Below are positions 8,422 to 17,089 of a stretch of DNA of 64,000 nt, piece by piece. The stretch spans positions 186,001 through 250,000 of the forward strand of contig NZ_JAFCKJ010000005.1 in NCBI RefSeq assembly GCF_018130465.1, written 5' to 3'. Source of the stretch: Bradyrhizobium canariense (GTDB taxonomy: Bacteria > Pseudomonadota > Alphaproteobacteria > Rhizobiales > Xanthobacteraceae). Below the pieces are notes generated by a model that saw only the letters and a program-made list of their open reading frames with translations, had not been told where the DNA came from and did not search any database. Position numbers and translations under genes: made by a program. Each line of letters starts with the position of its first letter. Position 1 is the first letter of the stretch.

Positions 8422-9297
8422 CTATTTTCCGCCGCCCAGCGAGTGGACGTAAACGGCCATCGCCTTGATGGTGGCGGGATCGAGCCGCCCTTCCCAGGCC
8501 GGCATCACGCCTGCGCGGCCCTGGCTGATGGTCTCGATCAGCGTCGCCTCGTCCGAACCATAGAGCCAGATCTTGTCGGTCAGATTGGGGGCGCCCATCT
8601 CCGGGTTGCCCTTGCCGCCGTCGCCATGGCAGGCGACGCAATTCTCCGCGAAGATCTTCTCGCCCTTGGCCGCGTCATAGCCCTTGCGGGTCGGAAGGCC
8701 CGACAGTGCTCGGACATGGTTGGCGACCGTGACGATCTCGTCCTGCTTCAGCACGCCGTCCTTGCCGAATGCGAGCATCTGGCCTTCATGCGTCTTGGCG
8801 TGGCCGGAACGTGCGCCGAACTGGATGGTCTGCATGATCTGGTCGAGCGATCCGCCCCACAGCCAGTCGTCGTCGTTCAGGTTCGGATAGCCCTTGGCAC
8901 CGGCGCCGCCTGAGCCGTGACATGGCGCGCAATTGTCGCCGAACACGGTCTTGCCCTTGGCGCGCGCGAGCGCGAGCAACGCCGGATCCTTCTCGATGTC
9001 GGCGAGCGAGGCCGCGCCCAGCGCAACCATCTTGGCTCCGCGGATCTTCTCGAGGTTGGCGAGCTCGACCGCGACGTCGGCGCGCGTCGAGTAGCCGAAC
9101 AGGCCCGTGGTGTTGCTGGAGATCAGCGGCCAGGCCGGATACACGATCCAGTAGCCAATCGCCCAGACGATGGTGAGGTAGAAGGTGATTACCCACCAGC
9201 GCGGCAGCGGCGTGTTGAGTTCCTTGATGCCGTCCCACTCATGTCCAGTCGTGGACCTGCCGGAGACGGGATCGATGTCGCTATGATGATCGGTCAT
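8422..9297 (-). CDS. ccoP: Cbb3 oxidase diheme cytochrome c subunit CcoP/FixP
   Basis: A 291-residue subunit with one N-terminal membrane helix (about residues 36-56, including the conserved WAIGYWIVYPAWP) and two periplasmic cytochrome c domains with heme motifs CAPCH (123-127) and CVACH (220-224). It passes electrons from the cytochrome bc1 side to CcoO and CcoN of the high-affinity cbb3 oxidase. It begins a few bases after ccoQ, and order and length are standard. Confidence 0.96.
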   Translation of the reverse strand: MTDHHSDIDPVSGRSTTGHEWDGIKELNTPLPRWWVITFYLTIVWAIGYWIVYPAWPLISSNTTGLFGYSTRADVAVELANLEKIRGAKMVALGAASLADIEKDPALLALARAKGKTVFGDNCAPCHGSGGAGAKGYPNLNDDDWLWGGSLDQIMQTIQFGARSGHAKTHEGQMLAFGKDGVLKQDEIVTVANHVRALSGLPTRKGYDAAKGEKIFAENCVACHGDGGKGNPEMGAPNLTDKIWLYGSDEATLIETISQGRAGVMPAWEGRLDPATIKAMAVYVHSLGGGK

Positions 9298-9303
9298 GAT
9301 CTC

Positions 9304-9468
9304 TTACTCCTCCCGCAACGGCAGGTGTGCCGCTTCGTCGAAAGCTGCCTTGTTACGGGGCCACAATGCGTAGGCGACGATCGCGAGAAAGATCGCGACG
9401 AACACCGGCGTCCAGATCGTGGTCACGAGACCGGACGCGAGATTGTCGAGGGTCAGGATGGCTTTCAT
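9304..9468 (-). CDS. ccoQ: Cbb3 oxidase small subunit CcoQ/FixQ
   Basis: A 54-residue protein with a single membrane helix (TIWTPVFVAIFLAIVAYALW) and a short charged tail ending LPLREE, the usual CcoQ pattern. CcoQ stabilises the cbb3 complex. The start ATG is at 9468, 13 bp after ccoO. The gene was read directly between ccoO and ccoP. Confidence 0.92.
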   Translation of the reverse strand: MKAILTLDNLASGLVTTIWTPVFVAIFLAIVAYALWPRNKAAFDEAAHLPLREE

Positions 9469-9481
9469 CGTTGGTGCCTTC

Positions 9482-10216
9482 TCAGCGAAGATTGGCTTTC
9501 TCGTTGTAGATCTTGAAGTCGACCAGCGTGCCGAGCATCTGGAGATAGGCGATCAGCGCGTCCATCTCGGTCGGCGTGCCGGCCTTGCCGTCGAAATTGC
9601 GCACCACGGCCTTGGCGTAGCGCTTGGTGAAAGCGTCGGAGCCGGCATTGTCAGGATCGGCCTGGGCCTTCATGTCGGCGCCGGCGTTGGCGATCTGGTC
9701 GTCGGTATAGGGTACGCCAACCGTCCTCAGCGTGCGCATGTGGTCGGCGATCGTGTCCGTATCGACCTCGCTTTCGCGGAGGAACGGATAGCCGGGCATC
9801 ACCGACTGCGGCACGATTGCGCGCGGGTTGGTCAGATGGGTGACGTGCCAGTCGTCGGAATATTTGGCGCCGACGCGGGCAAGATCGGGACCGGTGCGCT
9901 TCGAGCCCCACTGGAACGGGTGATCGTACATGCTCTCGGCGGCCAGCGAGAAATGGCCGTAGCGCTCGACCTCGTCGCGCAAGGGCCGGATCATCTGCGA
10001 ATGGCAGAGATAGCAGCCTTCGCGGATGTAGACGTTGCGCCCGGCGAGCTCCAGCGGCGTATACGGCCTGATCCCGTCGACCGCCTCGATCGTGCTCTTG
10101 AGGTAGAACAGCGGGGTGATCTCGACGAGACCGCCGATCGCGATCACCAGCAGAATGCCGACGACCAGGATGATCGAGTTCTTTTCGAAGATTTGGTGGC
10201 GTGTCCAGAACGACAT
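9482..10216 (-). CDS. ccoO: Cbb3 oxidase monoheme cytochrome c subunit CcoO/FixO
   Basis: A 244-residue membrane-anchored cytochrome c. An N-terminal helix ([20 protein letters not shown]) is followed by the heme motif CYLCH (68-72) and the conserved [15 protein letters not shown]. It relays electrons to the CcoN catalytic subunit. The ATG at 10216 follows a GAGGAG site. An in-frame start 60 bp further upstream would overlap ccoN and is rejected. Confidence 0.95.
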   Translation of the reverse strand: MSFWTRHQIFEKNSIILVVGILLVIAIGGLVEITPLFYLKSTIEAVDGIRPYTPLELAGRNVYIREGCYLCHSQMIRPLRDEVERYGHFSLAAESMYDHPFQWGSKRTGPDLARVGAKYSDDWHVTHLTNPRAIVPQSVMPGYPFLRESEVDTDTIADHMRTLRTVGVPYTDDQIANAGADMKAQADPDNAGSDAFTKRYAKAVVRNFDGKAGTPTEMDALIAYLQMLGTLVDFKIYNEKANLR

Positions 10217-10226
10217 GGAAAACTCC

Positions 10227-11876
10227 TCATTCCGCCGGCTGAAGAGCGACGGGCATCTGGACTTCCTGTTCGCCAACGCGAACGGTCATCCAGAGATTAT
10301 AGGCCATGATCAGCGCGCCGATCAGGAACAGCCCGCCACCGGCAGCGCGGATGATGTAGAAGGGATGCATCGCCTCGACGGTCTCGATGAAGGAATATTC
10401 GAGGAAGCCGAGCGAGGTGTAGGCGCGCCACATCAGGCCCTGGAGGATGCCGGACACCCACATCGCCGAGATGTAGAGGACGATGCCCAGCGTCGCGATC
10501 CAGAAGTGCCAGTTGACGAGCTTGAGGCTGTAGAGGCCCTTCCGATTCCAGATCCACGGCACCATGCAGTAGAGCGCGCCGAAGGAGACGAAGCCGACCC
10601 AGCCGAGCGCACCGGAGTGCACGTGGCCGATGGTCCAGTCGGTGTAGTGGCTGAGCGAGTTGACCACCTTGATCGACATCATCGGGCCTTCGAAGGTCGA
10701 CATGCCGTAGAAGGCGACGGAGACGACGAGCATGCGCAGCACGGGATCGGTGCGCAGCTTGTCCCAGGCGCCCGACAGCGTCATCAGGCCGTTGATCATG
10801 CCGCCCCAGGATGGCATCCATAGCATGATCGAGAAGGTCATGCCGAGCGTCTGGGTCCAGTCCGGCAGCGCCGTGTAGTGCAGATGGTGCGGGCCGGCCC
10901 AGATGTAGAGGAAGATCAGCGCCCAGAAGTGGATGATCGAGAGACGGTAGGAGTAGATCGGCCGCTCGGCGCGCTTGGGGATGAAATAGTACATGATGGC
11001 GAGGAAGCCGGCGGTCAGGAAGAAGCCGACCGCGTTGTGGCCGTACCACCACTGGAACATGGCGTCCTGGATGCCGCCCCAGGCGACGTAGGATTTCGAG
11101 CCGAACACCGAGACCGGCAGCGCGGGGTTGTTGCCGAGATGCAGGACCGCAATCGTCACGATGAAGGCGAGATAGAACCAGTTCGCGACGAAGATGTGCG
11201 GCTCCTTGCGCTTGATGATCGTGGCAAGGAAGACCAGCAGATAGGTGACCCAGACGATGGTCAGCCACAGGTCGGCGTACCATTCCGGCTCGGCATATTC
11301 CTTCGACTGGGTGACGCCGAGCAGATAGCCGGTGCCGGCGATCAGGATGAAGAAGTTGTAGCCTACGACGACGAACCAGGGCGCGAGATCGCCTGCAAGG
11401 CGCACGCGGCAGCTCTTCTGGACGACGTAGAAGGACGTCGCAATCAGTACGTTGCCACCGAAGGCGAAGATCACCGCGGAAGTGTGCAGCGGACGCAGGC
11501 GGCCGAAGCTGGTCCAGGGCAGATCGAGGTTCAGCGCCGGCCACGCCAGTTGCGAGGCGATGATGAGGCCGACGAGAAAGCCGGCAATGCCCCAGAACAT
11601 CGCCATGACGGAGGAGAACTTGATGGGGCCCATGTTGTAATTCGGGCGGCCGTTGATCTCCGCAGGCGGCAGCGCCGCCGGCCGGTCGAGGTAGCGGTTG
11701 ATGATGCAGAAGACCGCGGCCAGGCTCGCCGCCGCGCTCAGCGCGGCGTGGAAGGCGAAGGGCGCATCGAGCGCCTTGGCCGAGGCAATCACGCAGAGGA
11801 AGGCGGTGACCGCGAACACGACAGCCAGGCCGCTTTCACCTGACGTCATGGACTTGGAGATGGAGGGCTGGCTCAT
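10227..11876 (-). CDS. ccoN: Cbb3-type cytochrome c oxidase catalytic subunit CcoN/FixN
   Basis: A 549-residue heme-copper oxidase subunit with about twelve to fourteen membrane helices. Conserved His-bearing segments are seen in [42 protein letters not shown] and [10 protein letters not shown], which supply heme b, heme b3 and CuB ligands. It reduces oxygen to water with high affinity and supports respiration under microaerobic conditions. It is the first gene of ccoNOQP, with a perfect FNR/FixK box about 57 bp upstream of its start. Confidence 0.97.
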   Translation of the reverse strand: MSQPSISKSMTSGESGLAVVFAVTAFLCVIASAKALDAPFAFHAALSAAASLAAVFCIINRYLDRPAALPPAEINGRPNYNMGPIKFSSVMAMFWGIAGFLVGLIIASQLAWPALNLDLPWTSFGRLRPLHTSAVIFAFGGNVLIATSFYVVQKSCRVRLAGDLAPWFVVVGYNFFILIAGTGYLLGVTQSKEYAEPEWYADLWLTIVWVTYLLVFLATIIKRKEPHIFVANWFYLAFIVTIAVLHLGNNPALPVSVFGSKSYVAWGGIQDAMFQWWYGHNAVGFFLTAGFLAIMYYFIPKRAERPIYSYRLSIIHFWALIFLYIWAGPHHLHYTALPDWTQTLGMTFSIMLWMPSWGGMINGLMTLSGAWDKLRTDPVLRMLVVSVAFYGMSTFEGPMMSIKVVNSLSHYTDWTIGHVHSGALGWVGFVSFGALYCMVPWIWNRKGLYSLKLVNWHFWIATLGIVLYISAMWVSGILQGLMWRAYTSLGFLEYSFIETVEAMHPFYIIRAAGGGLFLIGALIMAYNLWMTVRVGEQEVQMPVALQPAE

Positions 11877-11932
11877 GCGGATTCTCTCTGAAAGAACACA
11901 GGGCCAGAAACCACATTCACCCTCGCGAGGAA

Positions 11933-11946
11933 TTGATTGAAATCAA
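11933..11946 (-). promoter_or_regulatory. Perfect FixK/FNR box upstream of ccoN
   Basis: The site TTGATTGAAATCAA is a perfect TTGAT-N4-ATCAA palindrome. It lies 57-70 bp upstream of the ccoN start, where a class II FNR-family activator would bind. It is the best match of the four FixK-type boxes in the window. Confidence 0.88.
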
Positions 11947-11991
11947 GCTAGGTGGATTTCTGTTAATGTGGGGCGCCAGTCGCAGTGCCCT

Positions 11992-12013
11992 CTCCCCTTG
12001 TGGAGAAGGGGAG
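11992..12013. terminator. Hairpin downstream of the CBS-domain gene
   Basis: An 8-bp stem (CTCCCCTT and AAGGGGAG) with a 6-base loop lies between the CBS-domain gene stop at 12063 and the ccoN promoter. It lacks a T-run after it on the minus strand, so intrinsic termination is not assured. Similar elements are common between genes in Bradyrhizobium, so it may equally be a dispersed repeat. Confidence 0.45.
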
Positions 12014-12062
12014 AAAAAGAAACTCACCGTGAAATCACGGGAATTCCGACCAGAGCAGCCCG

Positions 12063-12488
12063 TCAATCGCGCGACGTCGCCTTGAGCGCCTTGATGACGT
12101 CCTCGCGGGCGACGATTCCGACCAGCTTCTGCGCGCCGTCGAGCACGATGATGCTCCTGATGCGGTGCTCGACCATGATCTGGAGCACGCGCGTCAGCCG
12201 CGTGTCGGGGCTGACATAGATGAAGTCGGGCGTCATGACGTCGCCGATCTTGCGGCTCATCAGGTCGTGATAGCGCGGCAGCATCTGGCTCGGCGTGAAG
12301 GCGAAGCACTTCAGGATGTCGAACTTGGTGACGATGCCGACGACCTGTCCGTCGTCCTCGACGGGATAGGAATTGAAATCGTCGCGTTCGAACATCTCGC
12401 TGAGCGCGAGCAGGTCGAGGTCACGCCTCACCGTCCTGACGTTGTGCGTCATGTAGCCATCGACGGTCTGTTCAAGAAATCTGTACAC
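12063..12488 (-). CDS. Tandem CBS-domain protein
   Basis: A 141-residue protein made of two CBS motifs, roughly residues 10-65 and 85-138, with repeated MT-type starts (VDGYMTHNVRTV and IGDVMTPDFIYV) and VVGIVTKFD / LVGIVARED cores. CBS pairs bind adenosine nucleotides and act as energy sensors. A GTG start at 12488 is chosen because AAAGGA sits at the right distance upstream and no ATG suits. It follows the universal stress gene by 38 bp and shares its likely FixK-type promoter, which points to a role in low-oxygen adaptation. Confidence 0.85.
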   Translation of the reverse strand: MYRFLEQTVDGYMTHNVRTVRRDLDLLALSEMFERDDFNSYPVEDDGQVVGIVTKFDILKCFAFTPSQMLPRYHDLMSRKIGDVMTPDFIYVSPDTRLTRVLQIMVEHRIRSIIVLDGAQKLVGIVAREDVIKALKATSRD

Positions 12489-12526
12489 GGCGCGTCCTTT
12501 TTGATTCGACTTGCATCGCTCCGGCG

Positions 12527-13360
12527 TCAGTGCGACAGCAGCACGCAGCGGACAGATTGAGTGACCAGATACTGGGTGACGCCGCCGAGGATCAGCTCGC
12601 GGAAGCGCGAATGACCGTAGGCACCGGCGACGACCAGGCTGGCGCCGACATCGCCGGCAACTTTCTCCAATTGCCCTGCGACGGTTTCGTTGCGGGCCGC
12701 TTCGGAAACGCGCGCGATCGCGGTAACGCCGTGGCGGGCAAGCCACGCCGTCACGTCGGTCACGCCAGCGACCGCGGCAGGGCGGTCGTCGTCGCCCTCG
12801 GGAATCGCGACAACGACGACGTCCCTGGCCTTGCGCAGTATCGGCAGTGCATCGGCCAGCGCCCGCCGGGCTTCCGGGGTATCCTTCCACGCCACGAGGA
12901 CGCTGCGCAGATCGAGCCAGTTGACGCCGTCAGGCACGACCAGGATCGGCCGGCCGGCTTGCATCACCAGATCCTTGGGGCTCGCGAGCGCGAAGGCGTC
13001 GGAGAAGGCCGGGCTCTGCCCGCCGGCGACGACGATGTCGGCGCAGCGCGCCTGGGTGAACGTAAAGCGCGCCGGGAAATCCATCGCGCTGCGCCATTCC
13101 ACATGTCCGCCGCGATTCCTGATCGCGGCGCGAAATTGCGCCTCGAGTTCGCCCAGGCGTCGCTTGACCGAGGCTTCCCCCTCATCGATCAGTCCCTGCG
13201 CTGCGGCGCCATCGCTGAAATAGAGCGGCGGGGCGAACTGCGCCGCAGCAACGCCGATGATGGACGCTTCAAATCGCTCGGCAAGCTCGCCCGCGACCTG
13301 AAGACGCGCCTCGTTGGGCTGATCGAGCGCCAGGCTGACCATCACGGTTGCGTATGTCAT
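12527..13360 (-). CDS. Universal stress protein, tandem UspA domains
   Basis: A 277-residue protein with two UspA-type halves. The first is roughly residues 1-145 and ends in GRPILVVPDG. The second is 148-277 and contains VVAGAYGHSRFRELILGGVTQYL, the Gly-rich nucleotide-binding pattern. Such proteins help bacteria survive oxygen limitation and stress and are cytoplasmic. It is divergent from fixL, and a FixK-like box lies 59 bp upstream of its start. Together with the CBS gene it forms a likely two-gene operon between ccoN and fixL. Confidence 0.87.
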   Translation of the reverse strand: MTYATVMVSLALDQPNEARLQVAGELAERFEASIIGVAAAQFAPPLYFSDGAAAQGLIDEGEASVKRRLGELEAQFRAAIRNRGGHVEWRSAMDFPARFTFTQARCADIVVAGGQSPAFSDAFALASPKDLVMQAGRPILVVPDGVNWLDLRSVLVAWKDTPEARRALADALPILRKARDVVVVAIPEGDDDRPAAVAGVTDVTAWLARHGVTAIARVSEAARNETVAGQLEKVAGDVGASLVVAGAYGHSRFRELILGGVTQYLVTQSVRCVLLSH

Positions 13361-13418
13361 CGGATTCTCCGGGGCAATGAGCTTTTATTCGATCGTAAGC
13401 CCGTCGCCGCCTGGCAGG

Positions 13419-13432
13419 ATGAGATAGATCAA
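13419..13432 (-). promoter_or_regulatory. FixK-like box upstream of universal stress gene
   Basis: On the minus strand the sequence is TTGATCTATCTCAT, with a full TTGAT left half and TCA of the right half, so the final bases deviate from the palindrome. It lies 59 bp upstream of the universal stress protein start, the same spacing as the ccoN and fixG boxes. Confidence 0.5.
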
Positions 13433-13567
13433 AGCCACGGAGCGCCACGCCAGTGGAAATCTGCCGATGGTGTGAGATATCGGAACTTGCCTCCGGCCCG
13501 TCCTTGGGCGACATTGCCTCAACGGTAACGGTATGCGGCCCCCCCGCATGAGCATGGGAGTGATCGC

Positions 13568-15085
13568 TTGGCGCCGACCCGAGTGATTCATCCGCAAGAT
13601 GACGGTCTGGGCGAGCATTTCCGCGTCCGGATCGAAGGATTTGGCGTCGGGACCTGGGATCTCGACCTCAAGACACTCGAATTGGAGTGGTCGGAAACGG
13701 CCAGGATTCTGTTCGGAATCGAAACTGACCAATCGGTGAGTTACGCGCTGTTCCTGTCTCGGCTGGAGCCGACCGACCGCGAGCGGATCGAGATCGCGAT
13801 CCGGCGCGTCTCCGAACGGGGCGGCAGCTTCGACGTGTCGTTCAAGGTCACGGGGGCGTCGGGCAGAGGGCAGTGGATCCGCGCCCGCGCGGGGCTGATT
13901 CGGGACGAAGCCGGAGCCGCCCGACATCTCAGCGGCATCTTTCTTGACGTCGATGAGGAGAAGCAGGTCGAGGAAGCCCTGCGCACCCGCGAGAGTCACC
14001 TCCGCTCGATCCTCCAGACGATTCCCGACGCCATGATCGTCATCGACGGCCGCGCCATCATCCAGCTCTTCAGCACGGCGGCCGAACGCCTGTTCGGCTG
14101 GGCCGAGTCGGAGGCGATCGGCCAGAACGTCCGCATCCTGATGCCGGAGCCCGACAGCTCACGTCACGACGGCTACATCGCGCGCTACCGCACCACCAGC
14201 GACCCGCACATCATCGGCATCGGCCGCATCGTGACCGGCAAGCGCCGCGACGGCACGACCTTTCCGATGCACCTGTCGATCGGCGAGATGCAGTCGGGCG
14301 GCGAGCCCTATTTCACCGGCTTCGTCCGCGATCTTACCGAGCATCAGCAAACCCAGACACGGCTCCGGGAATTGCAGTCCGAACTCGTCCACGTCTCGCG
14401 GTTGAGCGCGATGGGCGAAATGGCGTCCGCGCTCGCCCACGAGCTCAACCAGCCGCTGGCAGCGATCAGCAACTACATGAAAGGGTCGCGGCGGTTGCTC
14501 GCCGGAAGCCACGATCCGAATGCGCCGAAGATCGAAAGCGCGCTGGACCGCGCCGCCGAGCAGGCGCTGCGCGCCGGCCAGATCATCCGGCGTTTGCGCG
14601 ACTTCGTCTCCCGCGGCGAATCGGAGAAGCGGGTCGAGAGCCTCTCCAGACTGATCGAAGAGGCCGGCGCCCTCGGGCTGGCAGGCGCGCGCGAGCAGGG
14701 CGTGCACCTTCGGTTCAGCCTCAATCCCAACGCCGATCTCGTGCTCGCCGACCGCGTGCAAATCCAGCAGGTGCTGGTCAACCTCTTCCGCAACGCGCTG
14801 GAAGCGATGGCGCAGTCGCCGCGGCGCGAGCTCCTCATCACCAACACCCGCGTCGCCGACGACATGATCGAGATCGAGGTCTCCGACACCGGCTCCGGCT
14901 TCCAGGACGACATCATGCCAAACCTGTTTCAGACCTTTTTCACCACCAAAGACACCGGCATGGGCGTGGGACTGTCCATCAGCCGCTCGATCATCGAGGC
15001 TCACGGCGGCCGGATGTGGGCCGAGAGCAACGCATCGGGTGGCGCGACATTCCGCTTCACCTTGCCGGCAGCCGACGAGAACTGA
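13568..15085 (+). CDS. fixL: Oxygen-sensing heme histidine kinase FixL
   Basis: A 505-residue cytoplasmic sensor kinase. Two PAS domains (about 15-130 and 140-258) precede a histidine kinase. The second PAS binds heme: His200 in SSRHDGYIARYR is the heme ligand, and Arg220 in GIGRIVTGKRRDG contacts bound oxygen. His291 in ALAHELNQPL is the phosphorylation site, and the ATPase domain shows NLFRNALEAM, DTGSGF and GMGVGLSISR. Choosing the TTG at 13568 gives exactly the residue numbering known for B. japonicum FixL. It lacks membrane segments, as in Bradyrhizobium. When oxygen dissociates it autophosphorylates and passes phosphate to FixJ, whose gene starts 3 bp downstream. Confidence 0.97.
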   Translation: MAPTRVIHPQDDGLGEHFRVRIEGFGVGTWDLDLKTLELEWSETARILFGIETDQSVSYALFLSRLEPTDRERIEIAIRRVSERGGSFDVSFKVTGASGRGQWIRARAGLIRDEAGAARHLSGIFLDVDEEKQVEEALRTRESHLRSILQTIPDAMIVIDGRAIIQLFSTAAERLFGWAESEAIGQNVRILMPEPDSSRHDGYIARYRTTSDPHIIGIGRIVTGKRRDGTTFPMHLSIGEMQSGGEPYFTGFVRDLTEHQQTQTRLRELQSELVHVSRLSAMGEMASALAHELNQPLAAISNYMKGSRRLLAGSHDPNAPKIESALDRAAEQALRAGQIIRRLRDFVSRGESEKRVESLSRLIEEAGALGLAGAREQGVHLRFSLNPNADLVLADRVQIQQVLVNLFRNALEAMAQSPRRELLITNTRVADDMIEIEVSDTGSGFQDDIMPNLFQTFFTTKDTGMGVGLSISRSIIEAHGGRMWAESNASGGATFRFTLPAADEN

Positions 15086-15088
15086 TCC

Positions 15089-15706
15089 ATGACGACCAAG
15101 GGAATCATCTACGTCATTGACGACGACGAGGCGATGCGAGATTCGCTGAACTTCCTGCTGGATTCATCCGGCTTCGGCGTCACACTGTTCGACAACGCGC
15201 AGAGTTTTCTCGACGCCCTGCCCGGCCTCGCCTTCGGCTGCGTCGTCTCCGACGTGCGCATGCCGGGGCTTGACGGGATCGAGCTTCTGAAGCGCCTGAA
15301 GGCGCAGCGCAGCCGGTTTCCAATCCTGATCATGACCGGCCATGGCGACGTGCCGCTCGCGGTCGAGGCGATGAAGCTCGGTGCGATGGATTTCCTGGAA
15401 AAGCCGTTCGAGGATGAACGCCTCATCACCATGATCGAATCCGCGATCCGCGAGGGCGAGCCGGCGGCCAGGAACGAGGCCATAGTCCAGGACGTCGCCG
15501 CTCGCGTCGCTTCCCTGAGCCCTAGGGAACGCCAGGTCATGGAAGGGCTGGTCGCGGGTCTCTCCAACAAGCTGATCGCCCGCGAGTACGACATCAGCCC
15601 GCGCACCATCGAGGTCTACCGGGCTAACGTGATGACCAAGATGCAGGCCAACAGCCTGTCGGAGCTGGTGCGGCTGGCCATGCGGGCCGGAATGCTCAAC
15701 GATTGA
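15089..15706 (+). CDS. fixJ: Response regulator FixJ
   Basis: A 205-residue two-component regulator. The N-terminal receiver contains the acidic cluster IDDDE and the phospho-acceptor Asp55 in VVSDVRMPG. The C-terminal LuxR-type helix-turn-helix contains LSPRERQVMEGLVAGLSNK. Phosphorylated FixJ activates fixK2 in Bradyrhizobium. The gene begins 3 bp after fixL, so the pair is co-transcribed. Confidence 0.97.
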   Translation: MTTKGIIYVIDDDEAMRDSLNFLLDSSGFGVTLFDNAQSFLDALPGLAFGCVVSDVRMPGLDGIELLKRLKAQRSRFPILIMTGHGDVPLAVEAMKLGAMDFLEKPFEDERLITMIESAIREGEPAARNEAIVQDVAARVASLSPRERQVMEGLVAGLSNKLIAREYDISPRTIEVYRANVMTKMQANSLSELVRLAMRAGMLND

Positions 15707-15718
15707 CGTAAACAGGAG

Positions 15719-15732
15719 TTGAGGCAAGTCAA
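15719..15732 (+). promoter_or_regulatory. FixK-type box upstream of the single-receiver gene
   Basis: The site TTGAGGCAAGTCAA has TTGA and TCAA half-sites separated by six bases. It lies just after the fixJ stop. If a class II promoter is used, transcription would begin near 15766, favouring the downstream ATG at 15802 for the receiver gene. Confidence 0.65.
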
Positions 15733-15801
15733 GACGCTCTGTCCGCCCTGTGCTAGCAGATCAGGATGATTGAGATCAGCTCCCATCCTGAGCGGCTCGC
15801 G

Positions 15802-16194
15802 ATGTCGTCACCTGCAAAGCCAACCGTCTATGTGGTCGACGACGATGCCGCTGTGCTCGGCTCGCTGCGGTTCCTGCTGGAAACCGATGGTTTTGCCGTG
15901 CGAACCTTCAGGAACGCCACGGCGCTGCTCAATGCGACCAGCCAGCCCGGCGCCGACTGCTACGTGATCGACTACAAGATGCCCGACATCAACGGCCTCG
16001 AGCTGGCCGGGCGACTGCGCCAGTCCGACGGCGATACCCCGGTCATCCTGATCACCGGCTATCCCGACGCAAATATCTCGACCCGGGCGGCGGCCGCAGG
16101 CGTTAAAGACGTGATTCTGAAGCCGCTTCTCGACGAAAACCTGGTCAAGCGCATCCGTCACGCCATCCAAGGCAACCGGTCATCGGGGAAATGA
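15802..16194 (+). CDS. Stand-alone receiver-domain protein next to fixLJ
   Basis: About 130 residues forming one response-regulator receiver domain and nothing else. The acidic pocket is YVVDDDAAV, the phospho-acceptor Asp lies in CYVIDYKMPDINGLEL, and the conserved Lys is in DVILKPL. There is no output domain. An ATG at 15766 is also possible, but the FixK box position suggests transcription starts about there. Its place between fixJ and fixK2 matches the Bradyrhizobium arrangement. A single receiver made under FixK control could compete for phosphate from FixL and dampen the cascade, which is an inference. Confidence 0.88.
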   Translation: MSSPAKPTVYVVDDDAAVLGSLRFLLETDGFAVRTFRNATALLNATSQPGADCYVIDYKMPDINGLELAGRLRQSDGDTPVILITGYPDANISTRAAAAGVKDVILKPLLDENLVKRIRHAIQGNRSSGK

Positions 16195-16228
16195 TGCTGG
16201 AAATTCAGCCCTCGTAGCCCTTTATGAC

Positions 16229-16246
16229 CTACGGGATTCTACGTAA
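16229..16246 (+). promoter_or_regulatory. Candidate FixJ-binding region upstream of fixK2
   Basis: Two CTACG direct repeats start 10 bp apart (16229 and 16239), one helical turn. The second extends to CTACGTAA, close to the reverse complement of the FixJ-binding motif described for rhizobia. The site is about 80 bp upstream of the fixK2 start. The assignment is tentative. Confidence 0.4.
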
Positions 16247-16321
16247 GGCAACCTCCTTAAGATATCTCGCGAAATTTTCCAGGCACCAGATAGCGCGTAC
16301 CAATGCGTCATCACAACGGAG

Positions 16322-17032
16322 ATGGCGCAGATGCTGACCCAGACGATCAATACCCAGGCGATCAAGACCCAGATCAACGGCAGCAAGATCGCTCCGGCTC
16401 ATCCCGTCTCCGACCAGTTCGGTGCGATCACGGGCCATGTCGGCCTCGTCGCCACCGAGTTCTCCTACCGCAAGGAAGAGGAGATCTATGGTGAGGACGA
16501 GCCGGCCGAATATGTCTATCAGGTCGTCACCGGCGCCGTGCGCAGCTACAAGCTGCTTTCTGACGGCCGCCGCCAGATCGGCGCCTTCCATCTTTCCGGC
16601 GACGTCTTCGGCCTCGAATCCGGCCCCACTCACCGCCTTGCCGCCGAAGCCATCATCGACACCACTGTGCGCCTCGTGAAGCGCGTGAGCCTCGAGAAGG
16701 CCGCAGGCACCGACGTCCAGGTCGCCCGTAAGCTCTGGACGATGACCGCTGGCGAGCTTCGTCACGCCGAAGACCACATGCTGCTGCTGGGCCGCAAGAC
16801 CGCGATGGAGCGCGTTGCGACCTTCCTGCTCGAAATGGACCGCCGCCTCGCCGTCGCCGGCATGATGGCGCTGCCGATGTGCCGCCGCGACATCGGCGAC
16901 TATCTCGGTCTCACCCTCGAGACCGTGTCGCGCGCGCTGTCGCAGCTTCACGCCCAGGGCATTCTCGGCTTCTCCGGCGCTCGCCAGATCGTGCTGCGCA
17001 ACCGCGCACGCCTGCACAATCTCGACGCCTGA
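16322..17032 (+). CDS. fixK2: CRP/FNR-family activator FixK2
   Basis: A 236-residue CRP/FNR-type transcription factor. The N-terminal cyclic-nucleotide-like beta barrel spans about residues 35-130, followed by the dimer helix. The C-terminal helix-turn-helix contains CRRDIGDYLGLTLETVSRAL. The N-terminal FNR cysteines are absent, as in FixK2, so oxygen is sensed upstream by FixL. Cys187 next to the DNA-binding helix seems to correspond to the redox-sensitive Cys183 of the shorter B. japonicum protein. Its likely targets here are ccoNOQP, fixGHIS, the stress-protein pair and the single-receiver gene. A strong terminator follows. Confidence 0.95.
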   Translation: MAQMLTQTINTQAIKTQINGSKIAPAHPVSDQFGAITGHVGLVATEFSYRKEEEIYGEDEPAEYVYQVVTGAVRSYKLLSDGRRQIGAFHLSGDVFGLESGPTHRLAAEAIIDTTVRLVKRVSLEKAAGTDVQVARKLWTMTAGELRHAEDHMLLLGRKTAMERVATFLLEMDRRLAVAGMMALPMCRRDIGDYLGLTLETVSRALSQLHAQGILGFSGARQIVLRNRARLHNLDA

Positions 17033-17052
17033 TCTCCTCTCTCCCCCCACTC

Positions 17053-17089
17053 ATGGCCGGCTGAATTCGTTCAGCCGGCCATTTCTTTT
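17053..17089 (+). terminator. Intrinsic terminator of fixK2
   Basis: A perfect 13-bp stem (ATGGCCGGCTGAA and complement) with a TTCG loop is followed by TTCTTTT. It begins about 20 bp after the fixK2 stop. The right arm overlaps the 3' end of the convergent MFS gene, whose last codons and stop lie inside the hairpin. Confidence 0.9.

Noticed and set aside
11992-12013. Hairpin read as a strong intrinsic terminator
   Set aside because: No T-run follows it in the direction of the CBS gene, so only a weak terminator or repeat call is justified.
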